64,000 nt of DNA from Miscanthus floridulus (lineage: Eukaryota > Streptophyta > Magnoliopsida > Poales > Poaceae): the NCBI RefSeq assembly GCF_019320115.1, contig NC_089583.1, positions 83,779,928-83,843,927 of the forward strand. Direction: 5' to 3'. Below, one piece after another: positions 12,732 through 24,642 of the stretch. Position numbers and translations under genes: made by a program. The notes under the pieces were generated by a model. It ran no database searches and had not been told where the DNA came from. It worked only from the letters and a program-made list of their open reading frames with translations. How positions within the stretch are numbered: the stretch's first letter is position 1; each line of letters opens with the position of its first letter.

Positions 12732-13768
12732 ACGCTGCTAGCCCACTAATTTTTACCGGAGGGTAGGCTGGAGGGGGTCAGGGGATTGGGAATCAAATGC
12801 GATGTGGACTGCTAGACTGGTTGGGCTCTCCTGTTGGGCCATGATAATTAATCATTGACGAAACGTATTTTCTCCATAGAAAATAAGTATCGTTTGATTT
12901 ATATATCCAAATAAGTTTAGTATACAAAATATATTCAGTGATTAATTTAATAATATTTATTATACACAATAAATATTAATAATATATATATAGTCAAAAT
13001 TTAAACCGACATCTCAAGAAATGAGAAAGAAACTCTTTTATGGAACAGATGGAGTAGTGGATTATTGGGCTCTGTTAGAGACTGAAGCTAATTGTTAGAA
13101 GTTGGAGTTGACGTTGTGTCTTACCTGGGCTCATCATCCTCGTGGCGTCCGTTGCACGCTAAGGACGTGGCCGCATGCAGAAAGAAGCTGGCGCATGGGC
13201 CCAGGTGCGCTCATCCTTGTCGTGTTGCGTCACGCCTCAGACGTGACCTTGAGCCAGGAGTGGCCAACACAACCTCGCGCGTGAGCGAGGAGACAAAGCG
13301 TCGGTAGGGCCTAGAGCCTTGCTGCTCTGCCCACGTGTCAGGTTCAGGACATCTGTTAAATTACGAAAGAAGATTCCTCACGTCGGTCGGGGTGGGAAGT
13401 TGAATCTGGCGGTGCAAAAATGCCGGCGGCTTCCCTTGGTCGGTTGCCACCTTCAAAGGTCAGGAATCTCCTGGGCCTCACCAAGCCCCTAGGGCACGGG
13501 GAATTTGGTCGTGGCCCCATCTCCCATGCCTACTTCGCGGAGGGTGACACCTTTCCTCGAAATGGGTCGTCTTGGGCCTAAGAATCATAGTCCAGAGTGT
13601 GCGGGCAGGCGCACAAGACAGAATGTAGCCTCTGGCCCCTAGTTGATTAGGAGGGGGTTAATTGCATTCTCAGGATACTAATTAAGGGTGGCTTTGATCA
13701 ATAACTAAATGGAGAAGCTTTAATCAGTAACTAAATGAATTCTCCCGCCTTTCCGTTAACTAGTTAAT
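12732..13768. other. No gene or recognisable element seen
   Basis: AT-rich to 13070, then a moderately GC-rich stretch (13090-13640) with short frames on both strands that show no domain. It may be further decayed repeat. Confidence 0.4.
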
Positions 13769-13887
13769 GGTCATGTTCGCTTGTCTTATGAGCCATACTA
13801 TTTCAGCAAATGAACAGTATTTTTCTCTCACAACAAATCAGCGAACAGTATTTTCAGCCTTGGCTTTTCAGCAAAGCGAACAGGACC
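13769..13887. mobile_element. 119-bp TIR mini-element (MITE)
   Basis: Ends are ggtcatgttcgctt and aaagcgaacaggacc, inverted repeats with one or two mismatches; the interior is AT-rich with no coding. 'Tgttcgctt...aagcgaaca' elements are common in grass introns and promoters (superfamily uncertain, possibly hAT). No convincing target duplication is visible. Confidence 0.55.
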
Positions 13888-14339
13888 AATGCTGAAGCTC
13901 ATATCACGATTTAAGTAAACACATCCAAAAATGTAATAGAAGCAAAAACATGCTTTGAAGTAGTATGATCTGCAAGAAGGTGGCTAATGACAGATCTAAA
14001 ATCATAGACAACTATATGATTTAAGAATGTAGCATAAATCTATTGACAAATCAAACTAAGGAAGGATGATGATGCTAAGAATGTCAAATGCATAGATAAT
14101 TTCAGATTGATGAGTCAACCCCTTTTTATTTTGCATCAACAGCTATTACCATAGACCAAAATCATAAAATTATGAGCTATATATGAAATGTGGTGAGAAA
14201 AGATTCAATCGAACATAAAGAAATTTATTTATAAACCTTGACTTAAATGATTCTATTCTTTTCTCCACGCATGTTACATTTTTTTTCTCGTGAAAGATTT
14301 CTCCCGGTCAGCAAAAACCAGCCAGAGCCCAGATTTAGC

Positions 14340-14742
14340 GGAACACGCACACGACAATGCTGACGCGAAGCCCATTCATAACCCGTCCTTGCACACGGTC
14401 ACACGAAAGCGGCGGCATCTGGCACAAGCCCACGAGCCCCAAACAAAAAGCTGATACACCACACACTCCTAACTCAGCGAACTCGCACGATGCCAAATGG
14501 GCCCAACAAACTTGCAGACCCACTCGTCATCCCCACTCACACATCCGCACCTCGGTCCTCGCAGTCTACAGCAGCCGCAACCCTTGTCGTTGTCAGTTGT
14601 CACGCTCGCACCCGGCCCTGCACACCGCAGTCCGGGCGGCGCGGACGCGACTCGACTCGCCTGGGCCGCCCTCGTGAATCTGGCCGCCTTTCCCTCCAGC
14701 TCCACCACCCTTGCCACGCCTGCGACGCTCCCCTGGCATGAG
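14340..14742 (+). promoter_or_regulatory. Presumed promoter and 5' UTR of the aminotransferase gene
   Basis: Base composition turns GC- and CpG-rich from about 14340 to the end of exon 1, as is usual at grass gene starts. I see no clear TATA box. An ATG at 14497 is in frame with the coding start and has no intervening stop, but its translation is low-complexity and unlike a conserved N-terminus. Confidence 0.35.
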
Positions 14743-17700
14743 ATGCCATTAAATTCCTTCGCCACTATCTCGTCCTCGCTGCTCCGCCGCTCGCTCTGCG
14801 CGTCGCTCCGGAGGATCTCGCACATGGCCTCCGCCGCCGCCCCCACCTCAGCGCCCGCCGCCGCCGCCAACGAAAGCGGCGCCGCGAAGACGACGGAGCA
14901 GCGGCCCGTGCAGGTCCGTGCGCCAGCTCTCTTCCTTCACTGACTATCCGAGTTCCTGCGGCTGAGATTTGGTAGGCGCTTCCACATCGGGCCCTGTGTA
15001 TGGGTGTTCAGGATGCTAGGACTTGGGGATGGAGCCATGGAGGGTGGGGGGAGGGAGGGACGGGGAGCTGCTGATAACTGAAACGTATTTTGACTATTTT
15101 CGGTTTAGTGCACTCATCGATTACTTGAGACAAACGATATATAGAGAAGCGATTCTAGTCCGACTGAACTTAAGAGTTTATGAGATAATCACTTTTGGTC
15201 ACATAATCATTTGTCTCCGATAAGGCGAGAATCAGAAGCAAGAGGTCTTGGTCACATAATCACTTCTCCCAGTGAACCAGGACTTGATTGGTCGTTGAAT
15301 CTGTCTTTTTTTTCTACCTTCGGTGGTGGCCGGAAAAGTAACTGTACAGGTTCTTTTTGTTGTTCTATTGTTACACTTGCTAGTCTGGGCCTCTTTCTTT
15401 TTAAATATATAAACAACCAGCTCTCCTGCCGGTTTTTGTTAAATAAAAAGGCATGAGGACCTCTACCAAAGTAGCCCTTGCTACTGCTATGCATGTAACT
15501 GCATGTAATATAGTCTATCACATGGTTGATGTGAGGTTATTTTGGAATAGCTCTGTAAGAGCTTACCGAGTCAATTTGAGGGCCTTTTGGTGAATTGGCA
15601 CCACGGATGTGGACCCACATCGGGTGCGCCACGTATGTTCGGAAAATTGAATCCATCCAAAACCATCTGCGTCATGATAGCTCAAATAGCACACAGTATA
15701 TGCCAGGAAAGAGGGAAGCTATTTGTCGTGAATAAATTTGAGCAGCATTTTCTCAAACTATTTTATCAGTCATGCCATTATTCAAACAATCAGTTAATGT
15801 CGATGAATTTATTTATTATATATGTTTCATTGTACTTGAGAAAACAAAGTTTATATGTTTCATTTATTTGAATGATATTGCTAATGAAAAAGGCAGCTAG
15901 CTAGCTAGCATGTTTCTTAGATAGTTAGATAGTTTATAGTAAAACTGAGAAGGTTTTCGTCCTGCTAAAACTCTTAATACCCTTGTACCCATTTATACTT
16001 CATTACTGGTTATTGATTACTAGATGAAAAGTGGTGGCATTGCCCTCAACAAGAGTATCGAATTCTTGTCTTGCTTGCTGCACCCATATTACAGAGCATT
16101 GCTACTACTTTTATAGTTCATGCTGTTGATACTTTTTGTATGTTCCTTTTGTGCAATGTATTGCCATTCCTCCATCTGCTACTCCTTTATGTGTTTATTA
16201 CTTTATTATACACCTGAAAGATGTTTGCTTCTTGCTAATCATTAATTTTCATATTTTGAAATAGACCTGATTGTTGATACCAGTCAACCATCTGAATCTG
16301 TAACCCTATCAAGCAGGCTACAGATTCCCTATGCATGCAATATTGTTCATTGCAAGGAATATTTATCCAATAATGTTGTAGGAGGAATTATATATCTATT
16401 CAATAGGTACACTGCTCTTAAGAGCTTTCGTGGCAGAATTTCTTTGCTATAGAGTTGCTTTGCCTGTTTGCTCCAGTAGGATAGTGCCCAGCAATAAAAA
16501 GAGCGTACACATGATGACGAGCAGCCATGTCATTTATATGAGGTTCCTATGTCATCGTGGCCAACAATCAGCATGTATGGAAGTGTAAATCTGGCAGAAT
16601 ACAGCATGCCATAGACATATAGTTTTTACCCTGGATGTTTTTCTTCTTCTCAGGCCCTTGGCTGAAAACCAACTGTCTGATGCTTATGGGATTCTCCTGT
16701 ATATGCTGCTAATTACCACCCTATTCGGCAAGAATGCAGTGATTAGATAAAATCATGCTATATTTCTGCAACCTTTTAGCTGTTTGGCACATTGTTGTAT
16801 CACCATGCAGCCTGAATTTTCCCTTTGTTTTGACATGCCTGAAGTTTGTGAATTTAAAAGATTGAAATAACTCCCTGCATAAAGAAGGAAGACATATTGA
16901 CATAAGAATACTCAGATCAAAGCTACATTTGCGCAAACGCGCTCACAGCACGGTGGTTGCTCCTCCTGTCATGGAGGGCACCCACCCGTGTTCCAATCCC
17001 AGTCTGGGATGAACCGGGTGTTGCACCGGGGGTTTTCCCCTGAGTGTGCGCACACGAGTAGTGTGTGCTCGGTAGACATGTTCCGAGGTTCCTCGGGCAG
17101 TCTCACTTGTATTTGAGCGTGTGGTCAGTATAGGTGTCTATATGAAAAGCTACATTTGCAATTTTGCGAGACACCATGTAAGCAAAGTAACTTCATCGGG
17201 AACTGATCCTCTGTCCATACCTCTAGCATAGGGCTCTGAGGTAAAGCCTATACTAATGCACTATTTCAGATCGACAGATCCATAGTTTGATACTACATAG
17301 GTATAAGATTTCTTGACATAAAACCCAGTGGTCCATCCTGAGGTCATGGTTTGCCTACTTTGATTTCTTTTTGTTGTCTCAGACCTTGAAAAATGATCTA
17401 TTTAACATTTCAGCTTGACATGAAAGTGCTCTATATAGTATTTGGATTCGTTTACAATTCATACATCATGAGTAATAAGTTGACTTTAGTTTCAGATTCT
17501 GGTTGACCATCGCTTGTTCAATATGGATATGGCAGATGATAACTGATAAGTGGTTTGACTTGTCAGCCTGAGGTCTCATGTAGAGTCCATTATCGATTTG
17601 CTTTTCCAATTCCCATGCCCATTGTACATTGTGTTGAAGTCCAGCTGACATCATGAAAGAATATTTTATGAAAGTTTTAGTAATAGGGTGATCAAACGAA

Positions 17701-19018
17701 ATTCTTGTTTTAGACATTGTTTTATTATGTCTGTCCTTATAGCAGTGGGTTTACTTGCTGTCAAAGTAGACTACCTTGAGTTTGCAATTTGGCCATTCTC
17801 TCCCATCCAGGTTGCAAGACTACCTTGAGCTTGGAATTTGACCCATGTTCGATTTCCCAATTCCAGGTTGCAAAGCGGTTGGAAAAGTTCAAGACAACAA
17901 TTTTCACTCAGATGAGCATGCTTGCCATCAAGCATGGAGCAATAAACCTTGGTCAGGGCTTTCCGAATTTTGATGGCCCAGACTTTGTGAAAGAGGCCGC
18001 TATTCAAGCTATCAATGCTGGGAAGAATCAGTATGCAAGAGGGTTTGGTGTGCCTGAACTGAACTTGGCTATTGCTGAAAGGTTCCTGAAGGACAGTGGA
18101 TTGCAAGTTGACCCTGACAAAGAAGTGACTGTTACATCTGGATGCACTGAAGCAATAGCTTCAACAATATTAGGTCTGATTAATCCTGGCGATGAGGTGA
18201 TATTGTTTGCCCCATTCTACGATTCATATGAGGCTACACTGTCGATGGCTGGTGCCAATGTAAAGGCCATTACCCTCCGTGCTCCAGATTTCGCAGTCCC
18301 GCTTGAAGAGCTGAAGGTGGCAGTCTCCAAGAACACCAAAGCGATAATGATAAACACACCACATAATCCAACTGGGAAAATGTTCACTAGGGAGGAGCTT
18401 GAATTTATCGCCACCCTCTGCAAGGAAAATGATGTTTTGCTGTTTTCTGATGAGGTCTATGACAAGCTGGCATTTGAGGCTGATCATATATCGATGGCTT
18501 CTATCCCTGGCATGTATGAGAGGACTGTGACCATGAACTCTCTGGGGAAGACATTCTCTCTTACAGGATGGAAGATTGGGTGGGCAATCGCACCGCCACA
18601 CCTGACATGGGGTCTTAGGCAAGCACACTCATTCCTGACATTTGCAACCTGCACACCAATGCAAGCAGCAGCAGCAGCAGCTCTGAGAGCACCAGATAGC
18701 TACTACGAGGAACTGAAGAGGGACTACAGCGCAAAAAAGGCTATACTGTTAGAAGGACTAGAAGCCGCAGGGTTTATTGTTTACCCATCAAGTGGAACAT
18801 ACTTCATCATGGTCGACCACACCCCCTTCGGTTTCAACAATGACATAGAGTTCTGCGAGTACTTGATTCGTGAAGTCGGCGTGGCCGCTATACCACCGAG
18901 CGTATTTTATCTCAACCCTGAGGAGGGGAAGAAGCTGGTGAGGTTTACCTTCTGCAAGGATGAAGATACTCTGCGGGGCGCGGTTGAGAGGCTGAAGACG
19001 AGGCTCAGGAAGAAATGA
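14743..19018 (+). CDS. PLP-dependent aminotransferase (kynurenine/glutamine transaminase type)
   Basis: Two exons: 14743-14913 and 17867-19018 (CAG|GTCCGT donor, TTCCAG|G acceptor, phase 0), giving 440 residues. It is a fold-type I aminotransferase, class I/II. Seen: LGQGFPNF substrate loop, TSGCTEAI cofactor phosphate site, Asn224 in NTPHNPTG, Asp252 and Tyr255 in SDEVYDKL, the Schiff-base Lys285 in NSLGKTFSLTGWKIGW, and carboxylate-binding Arg416 in VRFTFC; all key residues are present. Known: relatives transaminate kynurenine, aromatic amino acids, methionine or glutamine with a 2-oxo acid; the exact substrate is not decidable here. The first 27 residues are Ser/Arg/Leu-rich (MPLNSFATISSSLLRRSLC), like an organelle transit peptide. 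A second ATG at codon 28 (MASAAAP) could give a cytosolic form. Nearly the whole enzyme is in one exon. The 3' flank is interrupted by transposons from 19178. Confidence 0.93.
14914..17866 (+). other. 2.95-kb intron of the aminotransferase gene
   Basis: GT at 14914 and AG at 17865-17866. It is AT-rich, with a T-rich patch at 15302-15316 and an (agct)n stretch near 15896. It contains a SINE at 16933-17145. No other gene is seen inside. Confidence 0.85.
16933..17145 (+). mobile_element. tRNA-derived SINE with 14-bp target duplication
   Basis: A 213-bp insert is flanked by perfect 14-bp direct repeats aaagctacatttgc (16919-16932 and 17146-17159). The 5' part is tRNA-like, with a B-box match GTTCCAATCC at 16990-16999. 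The 3' end is GT/T-rich (gtgtctatatg) rather than poly-A. It lies in sense orientation in the intron and, being 0.7 kb from the acceptor, need not disturb splicing. The SINE family name is not known to me. Confidence 0.85.
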
Positions 19019-19177
19019 AGGGCGGGGAAAATTCCATGTGGCTTGGTGATTGCTGAATAATCTGCTAGGTTTCAACTGCTCCCGGATGCGTGTACTACCT
19101 TTTTTCTAGCAATAGTTATCCTGTCAGTGACTTCATGCCTAGTGTCTTTACTATTTGTCTGTGCGTAAGCAGATTGT

Positions 19178-19430
19178 CCCAATTTTTTACAATTCGGCTC
19201 TTTTTTTTTGAAGAAAATTTACGTTTTGCCTCTTGGGAGACGTAAACACATCTTTGTACCCTAGGGGTCGGCGCCAGGACTCATGGCGCCGAGGTAACAC
19301 GTCTCGGCGTCACAGATCTTGGCTCCGAGGTGCCTGGCCGAGCACAGAAGGGCAGCCTAGGTGGCGTTGACGTGGTCGGTACCTTGGCGCTAGAATACAT
19401 GGCGCCGAGGTCGGCGCCACAAATCTTGGC
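19178..19430 (+). repeat. Left TIR of the Mutator-like element
   Basis: Inverted partner of 34294-34524, with scattered mismatches and an extra ~27-bp piece in this copy that belongs to the fold-back at 19378-19468. Confidence 0.82.
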
Positions 19431-19468
19431 GCCGACCTCAGTACCATGTATTCTGGCGCCGAGGTACC
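19378..19468. repeat. Fold-back with ~42-bp arms inside the left TIR region
   Basis: The segment starts and ends with ggtacc; each arm has 'agaatacatgg' and 'gaggtcggcgcca' or their complements, separated by 'caaatct'. About five mismatches occur per 42 bp. It could form a strong hairpin, and it is absent from the right TIR. Confidence 0.8.
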
Positions 19469-19620
19469 GGATAACCACGTGTGGCTGCCGCAGCTCTCTC
19501 TCGCGCTCTATCTCTCCCTCTCACGCTCTCTGTCTCTCCCTCTCACCGTCGCCGCCAGCTAGCCCCGCCGTCGCCCACGCCTCCTCTACCGGCTGTCGCC
19601 CGCTTCACCGCTCGCTGTCC

Positions 19621-21243
19621 TGAAAGGATCTAACAATGCCTAGAGGGGGATTGAATAGGCGTATCTAAAAAATAACTGCAAATGCTAAGTTCAAATTTAT
19701 CAGTCAATGTCGGAAATCCCGGCGTTTAGGTCGGAACTCCCGACGTCGTCAGAAGTTTCGACACAAACGTCAGCAGTCCCGACGCCTATGTGAACTACAA
19801 AAGCAGTGCCAAATTTGACTTTGCGGATAAATAATCTTACAACCCACTTCCTTGTGGTTTGGTGAAGAGGTTGTGTCACTCCCTTGACGCTGTAATGCCT
19901 CCAAACCGTAGATCGAGTCCAAACCCTAAAATGAAGTTCAAGAGAGAGACAAACAAATACAAGTAATCTCTAGCAATCGCAACAACAAGGACACGGGACA
20001 CAAGGATTTATCCCGAGGTTCGGTAACCCCACAAAGAAGCTCCTATGTCCTCGTTGTTGAGGTGACCACAAAGGTCGGAGTCTATTCCACCTCCTTACCT
20101 CTCTCAAAGCGACCACAAAGGTCACTTGAGCTTTCCACTAAGAAATCAAAGGGTAATACAAACTTCCCAAGGCTCTTCCACAAGATGGAAGCTCTTGGGC
20201 AATGCATAGCCGGCTAAGGGCAAAGCCCTAAGAGTAATAGACACAAAACCAACCGGCTTGACGAAGAAATCAAGTGCTCAAGCTTACCAAAGTGATTCTC
20301 TCACTTAATCCACTCTCCTTTCACTCAAAACCCTAAGGGAATCGAAGATTGGAGCAAAGGATGGAGGAGAGGGGTGCCTTTCTTGCTTGGGAGTTGTTGG
20401 GACGAAGTTGGGTCAGTTGTGAATGAGTCCGTAACGGTTACAAGTGAAGAGAGGGCTATTTATACTCTTAGTAAAAATCTAACTGTTTAGATCTACGTCG
20501 GAAGTTCCGACGCAGATCTCGGGACTTCCAACATTAACAGAAAGCACTGTTCACACAGGGTCAGAAGTCCGCGCGTGCAAGTCAATGTCGGAACTCCCGA
20601 CAAATGTTGGGACTTCCGACGTGCGCAGTTAGACAACCAGTATAGCCCCAGGAGTCGGGACTCCCGACATGGGTCGGGACTTCTGACTGTCGGGAGTTCC
20701 GACGTACGTCGGGACTTTCGACGGGCGCAGACGGCCAGCCAGCAGAACCACAGGTGTCGGGGCTCCCGGCTTGGGTCAGGACTTCCGACTGTTGGTAGTT
20801 CTGACTCACGTCGGGACTTTCGACGTCCACAGTCACCGCACAGGCTAAGTGACTGGGAGTCAAAACTTTCGGCTTACGTCGGGACTTTCGACACCGACAG
20901 TCACAGAAAAATATTCTACGTGCTCGTGGAGTGCTAGAATGTCTCTCTTTTGATTTTATTTATATGCTTGAGCACTCTATCTTCCTTAGACCAACTAAGT
21001 TTGCATCTCTCTTTATAGTGCGGCAGATCCTAAACTCAAAAACAAAAATAAAACCTTTGGAGAGCGTTTGAGTTTGTCCACCTTTTCAACTTCAAGAATT
21101 GAGGGATATCATTTCATCTTTATCAACTCTTTGAATCTTTCAAGGGACTAATAGCTACGACATATCTCATTAAGATCATATTAGTCCTTAATTTGGATGT
21201 CATCAATACACCAAAACCCACATAGGGGGCAAATGCACTTTCA
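19621..21243 (-). repeat. Sirevirus 3' LTR (left), palindrome-rich
   Basis: 1623 bp. It contains many copies of a ~15-bp palindrome of the form GTCGGGACTTCCGAC or GTCGGGAGTTCCGAC, clustered at 19700-19770 and 20500-20900. Confidence 0.92.
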
Positions 21244-21245
21244 AT

Positions 21246-21258
21246 CTTCCCCTTTTTG
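21246..21258 (-). promoter_or_regulatory. Polypurine tract
   Basis: Minus-strand AAAAAGGGGAAGA directly before the LTR start TGAAAGTGC; it primes plus-strand DNA synthesis in the family. Confidence 0.75.
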
Positions 21259-21840
21259 GTAATTGATGACAACCAACTTAGGCTTTTATAAGAATGAAAG
21301 AATTTAAAGCTTTTGAAACCCAAAATTTATAAAGAGCTCCCCCTTGATGTATGCATGAATTTGAATTTCAATTATAATCATCTATACATGATTTGCATAC
21401 ATCAAGATAAAAGCTCCCCCTAAATTTTGCAATCCGTGGGGTGCAACAAGTATGTGTGAACAAATATATATCCATAAAAAAGAATGCAATATGACATGTT
21501 ATTTCACGCAACAAGTAAAAGAGAATATGATGGCCAAGATTTTAAGGTAAAATCTCAAAGCATCACATAGCCATCCAAAATACATCCACCATCACAAGTA
21601 GAGATAAGCACAAGCTAATAAGATAGATACAAAACCCTTCCTTATCCTACAATCATTCATCACAAACACATATAAATAGATGTCCATCACAAGCTAGCCA
21701 CCACATGACTTAGTGCCTACAAGCTAAAAGTTTTAAAGTCTCAAAAGTAAATAACCAACTAACTTATTACAAGATATCAAAGCCTAACACTCCCCCTTTG
21801 TCAACAAGTGCCAAAAGGGGTAGGCCGCATGAAAAACCAA

Positions 21841-23556
21841 CTACTCATCCTCGTAGTCATCATCCTCATCTTGGTCACCATCATCATCACCTCCATCATT
21901 GTCTTCATCGTCATCATCCTCTATGTATTCCTCATCCTCTTCAGTCGCCTTGCCCTTGCCATGAGGGCGAGAAGTCGCATCAGCTTCATATGCCGCACAA
22001 GCCTCATCATATAGAGCCAACGGATCACGGGGAGGCACAAATGGCGGCGGAGGAGAAGACACAATGCCTGCATGCTGTTCCAACCGATAGAGCCTCTCTT
22101 GCATATCGTGCTCACGTTGAGCACTAGCACAACACTGTCGAAACATGTATGTCATGAGGAACTTGAACTTGTTGGGCTTCTTACCAGAGGAGGAAGAAGA
22201 GAGGGGCTCGACACTAGAAGAGCGAGCAGCAGCAGCAGGTGGTGAAGCACCACGACAAGAGCGAGAACCCAAAACACCATTTCCTTTGGCTTTGGCTACA
22301 GCACCTTTCTCCCTTAGTTCTTTTGCAGCAGCGATCAACGTCTTGTTGGAGATCTTGAGGAGGTTGTGGTGAGTGTCTGTGGGGAACCAGATGTTGGACA
22401 CTTGCTCAATCACATGCATAATGTATGGGGCATAGGGAAGATGCTTCACCGGATCCTCAGTAGCATCATGTATCTTGTTCCAAATGTATCTATTGATGGA
22501 AAATTTCTTAAAATCATCTCCAAATCGCTGAAGCACCTTCTGAAAATCATCACGAAGGAAGGTGGTGTCACCTTGCTTCGGATACAAGATCTGTCTCAGA
22601 ATGTTATTGAGGACATAGTAATAGGGCTTTAGATATACTGTTTGTCCATTAGTTGTATGTCCATCAAGATACATATGTTGGTACTCCTCCAAAGCCACAT
22701 CCTCATACTCAGTCAATTCAGGTGCAGTGTGGTCGGCTTGACTTAAACCAAGAAGGCGAGAGAAAGTAATGAAGTCCACCTTATTGTTCTTGCCTTCAGT
22801 GGTCCAATGAACAATGTCAATAGCACCGGTAGGGTCTCGTTCATGATGATAGGAAGCATAAAACTGACAAATAAGCTCATTGTTCCAATGCTTCCTAAAC
22901 TCTAGCAAGTAGGACAGCCCCATTGAGAGTATATCATGAACCATCTGCTCTAGCTCAGGCTCCTTGAACTTACTAAGAGAGTATGCATTAATGCACTTCA
23001 TCTAAAGGACCGGTGGCTCCCTCTTCTTCAAAAACTTTAGATAGATGATGGAATCATAAAAGTCATAATGGAACAGGTGCCAGAAGCGATACTCAAGCCA
23101 GAGATCCTTCTCGTCCTCAGCATAAAGGTTTCTTCCCCTCATGGACCTGATGTCCCTAACCCGGTGACGGTAGTCAACTGGTAGAGGAGGAATCCAGCCA
23201 CCAGTAGGATTAGGAGCCATGGCGGGCTCCCGCATGACTGGTGAAACGCCCGGGAAGGGAACAAGCTTAGTGACGAAGCCCGGGCCATGAACCGGTGGAG
23301 CAGCAATGGTGCGGCCGGCACGCTCAAGAGCTTCTTCTTCAGCATCAACAATCGGAACATCCCCAACAAAGGCCAGAGCAGGAGGAGTGGCAGCAGATGA
23401 TCCTTGATCGTCATGGCGATGGGCAGCATGGGAACCACCACCAGCAGCATGGGGATATGCCGCTTTGGTGCGGCCAGACGCCTTGGGGATAGCGACACGG
23501 TCCTAATTCTTCTTAGACCCCTTCTCCTTGTGACGCGATGGACTGCCATCGTCCAT
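21841..23556 (-). pseudogene. Sirevirus env-like / accessory ORF (Transposase_32-like)
   Basis: One frame from ATG 23556 to the stop at 21841, 572 codons, interrupted by TAG at 23505-23503 and at 23004-23002, each one transition from CAG (Gln). The middle shows FYASYHHERD, IDIVHWTTEG and ITFSRLLGL, a domain I associate with 'putative plant transposon protein' (Pfam Transposase_32) and with the third ORF of Sireviruses. A Ser-rich linker and a long Asp/Glu tail (from about 21990) follow. I see no clear signal peptide or fusion motif, so 'envelope' is only a historical label. The region downstream to the LTR (21244-21840) is non-coding. Confidence 0.75.
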
Positions 23557-23654
23557 GATTATGGAAAACATGAAGGGGAACTAAGAAACAAGACAACGAG
23601 AAGCGAACGAACAACGAGAAGTGAAGAAACATGAATGGAGTGTTCACTATTGGG

Positions 23655-24440
23655 TCGGGAGTCCTGACCGTTGCTGGGAGTTTCAATAGCCGGGAGTTCT
23701 GGCCGACGTCAGAAGTTCCGACGGTCGGAACCTCCAACAGTCGTCGGGACTTTCGATGCACATGGTGATCATCCCATTCATGGGGCTTCAAATCGCGACA
23801 CACATTCATACAAGGAGGATAGAGGAGTAGAGAGGGAGAAAGAATATAGGCAAATCGCAAGGTACATTGCATTAGGGTTAGGGCGCCATGGTAGTACCTT
23901 GAATCGAGGAAAGAGGAGATGGAGGAAGACGAAATCCGCAGTCCATGAACGAATCGACGAGCACTAGCACCACCACGAACGAAATCCCTACCACCGATCT
24001 GAGGAAGAAGATCGAAGCACGGGCGGTGGAAGGGGGCGAAGAGGGTGGTAGTGCCGACAAGACTCCCGGCAGCGCAACTAGAAGGGATGGGGTCGGAACT
24101 CTCGGCTGCCTAGAGCAGGCCGGGGCCGCGGGTGGGCGGGCAGGGCACGACGCGGCGGCGCGAGGAGGAGCGAGGGCGGCGCGAGGAAGGGTGCGGGCGG
24201 CGCGAGGAAAGGTGAGGGCGATGGGAGTTCGGGGGGGAAGAAAATAACTGTAGTAAATGGACCAGGCCAGGTATAAATGATGCGGTCAAACGACACAGCG
24301 TGGTCAAAAACCCAGATCTACGTCGGGACTCTCGGTGCTGGGGTCGGAACTTCCGGCAGTCAGGAGTCCCAGTGCGAGCCGTGGCTTCCAGTCGTCGGGA
24401 GTTTCGACCTACGTCGGGACTTCCAACGTAGGGAAACTAA
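23655..24440 (-). promoter_or_regulatory. Internal palindrome clusters upstream of the env-like ORF
   Basis: Two clusters of the same palindrome as in the LTRs (about 23655-23760 and 24315-24430) flank a GC-rich segment with short tandem repeats (24155-24215, 'ggcggcgcgagga'). A minus-strand TATA-like 'atttatacct' is near 24275. It may be an internal promoter for the env-like ORF; this is inference. Confidence 0.4.
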
Positions 24441-24642
24441 AAAACACCTCAACTTGAACTCACTATACCATGTGGGGCAAAAATATGATGGACACTAACA
24501 TTTTCACAAGTGACTAGCTTTCATTCAATCAACACAAAGCAATAGTCACTCATGAAAATCATAAAATAGATTTTGAAAGTGTCACACAATATTTTCTTAA
24601 TTCTTTTCTCCTAACTAGATCAAACAAAGTGTGTGTGAGACA

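Noticed and set aside
14497..14742. Upstream in-frame extension of the aminotransferase
   Set aside because: No stop intervenes, but the 82 extra residues are low-complexity, while ATG 14743 is followed by a typical transit-peptide-like leader.
16721..17717. Short minus-strand frames in the aminotransferase intron
   Set aside because: AT-rich, no domains, inside an intron defined by clear splice sites.
21841..23556. True retroviral envelope gene
   Set aside because: No signal peptide, fusion peptide or transmembrane pattern seen; the acidic tail and Transposase_32-like middle fit the Sirevirus accessory ORF.
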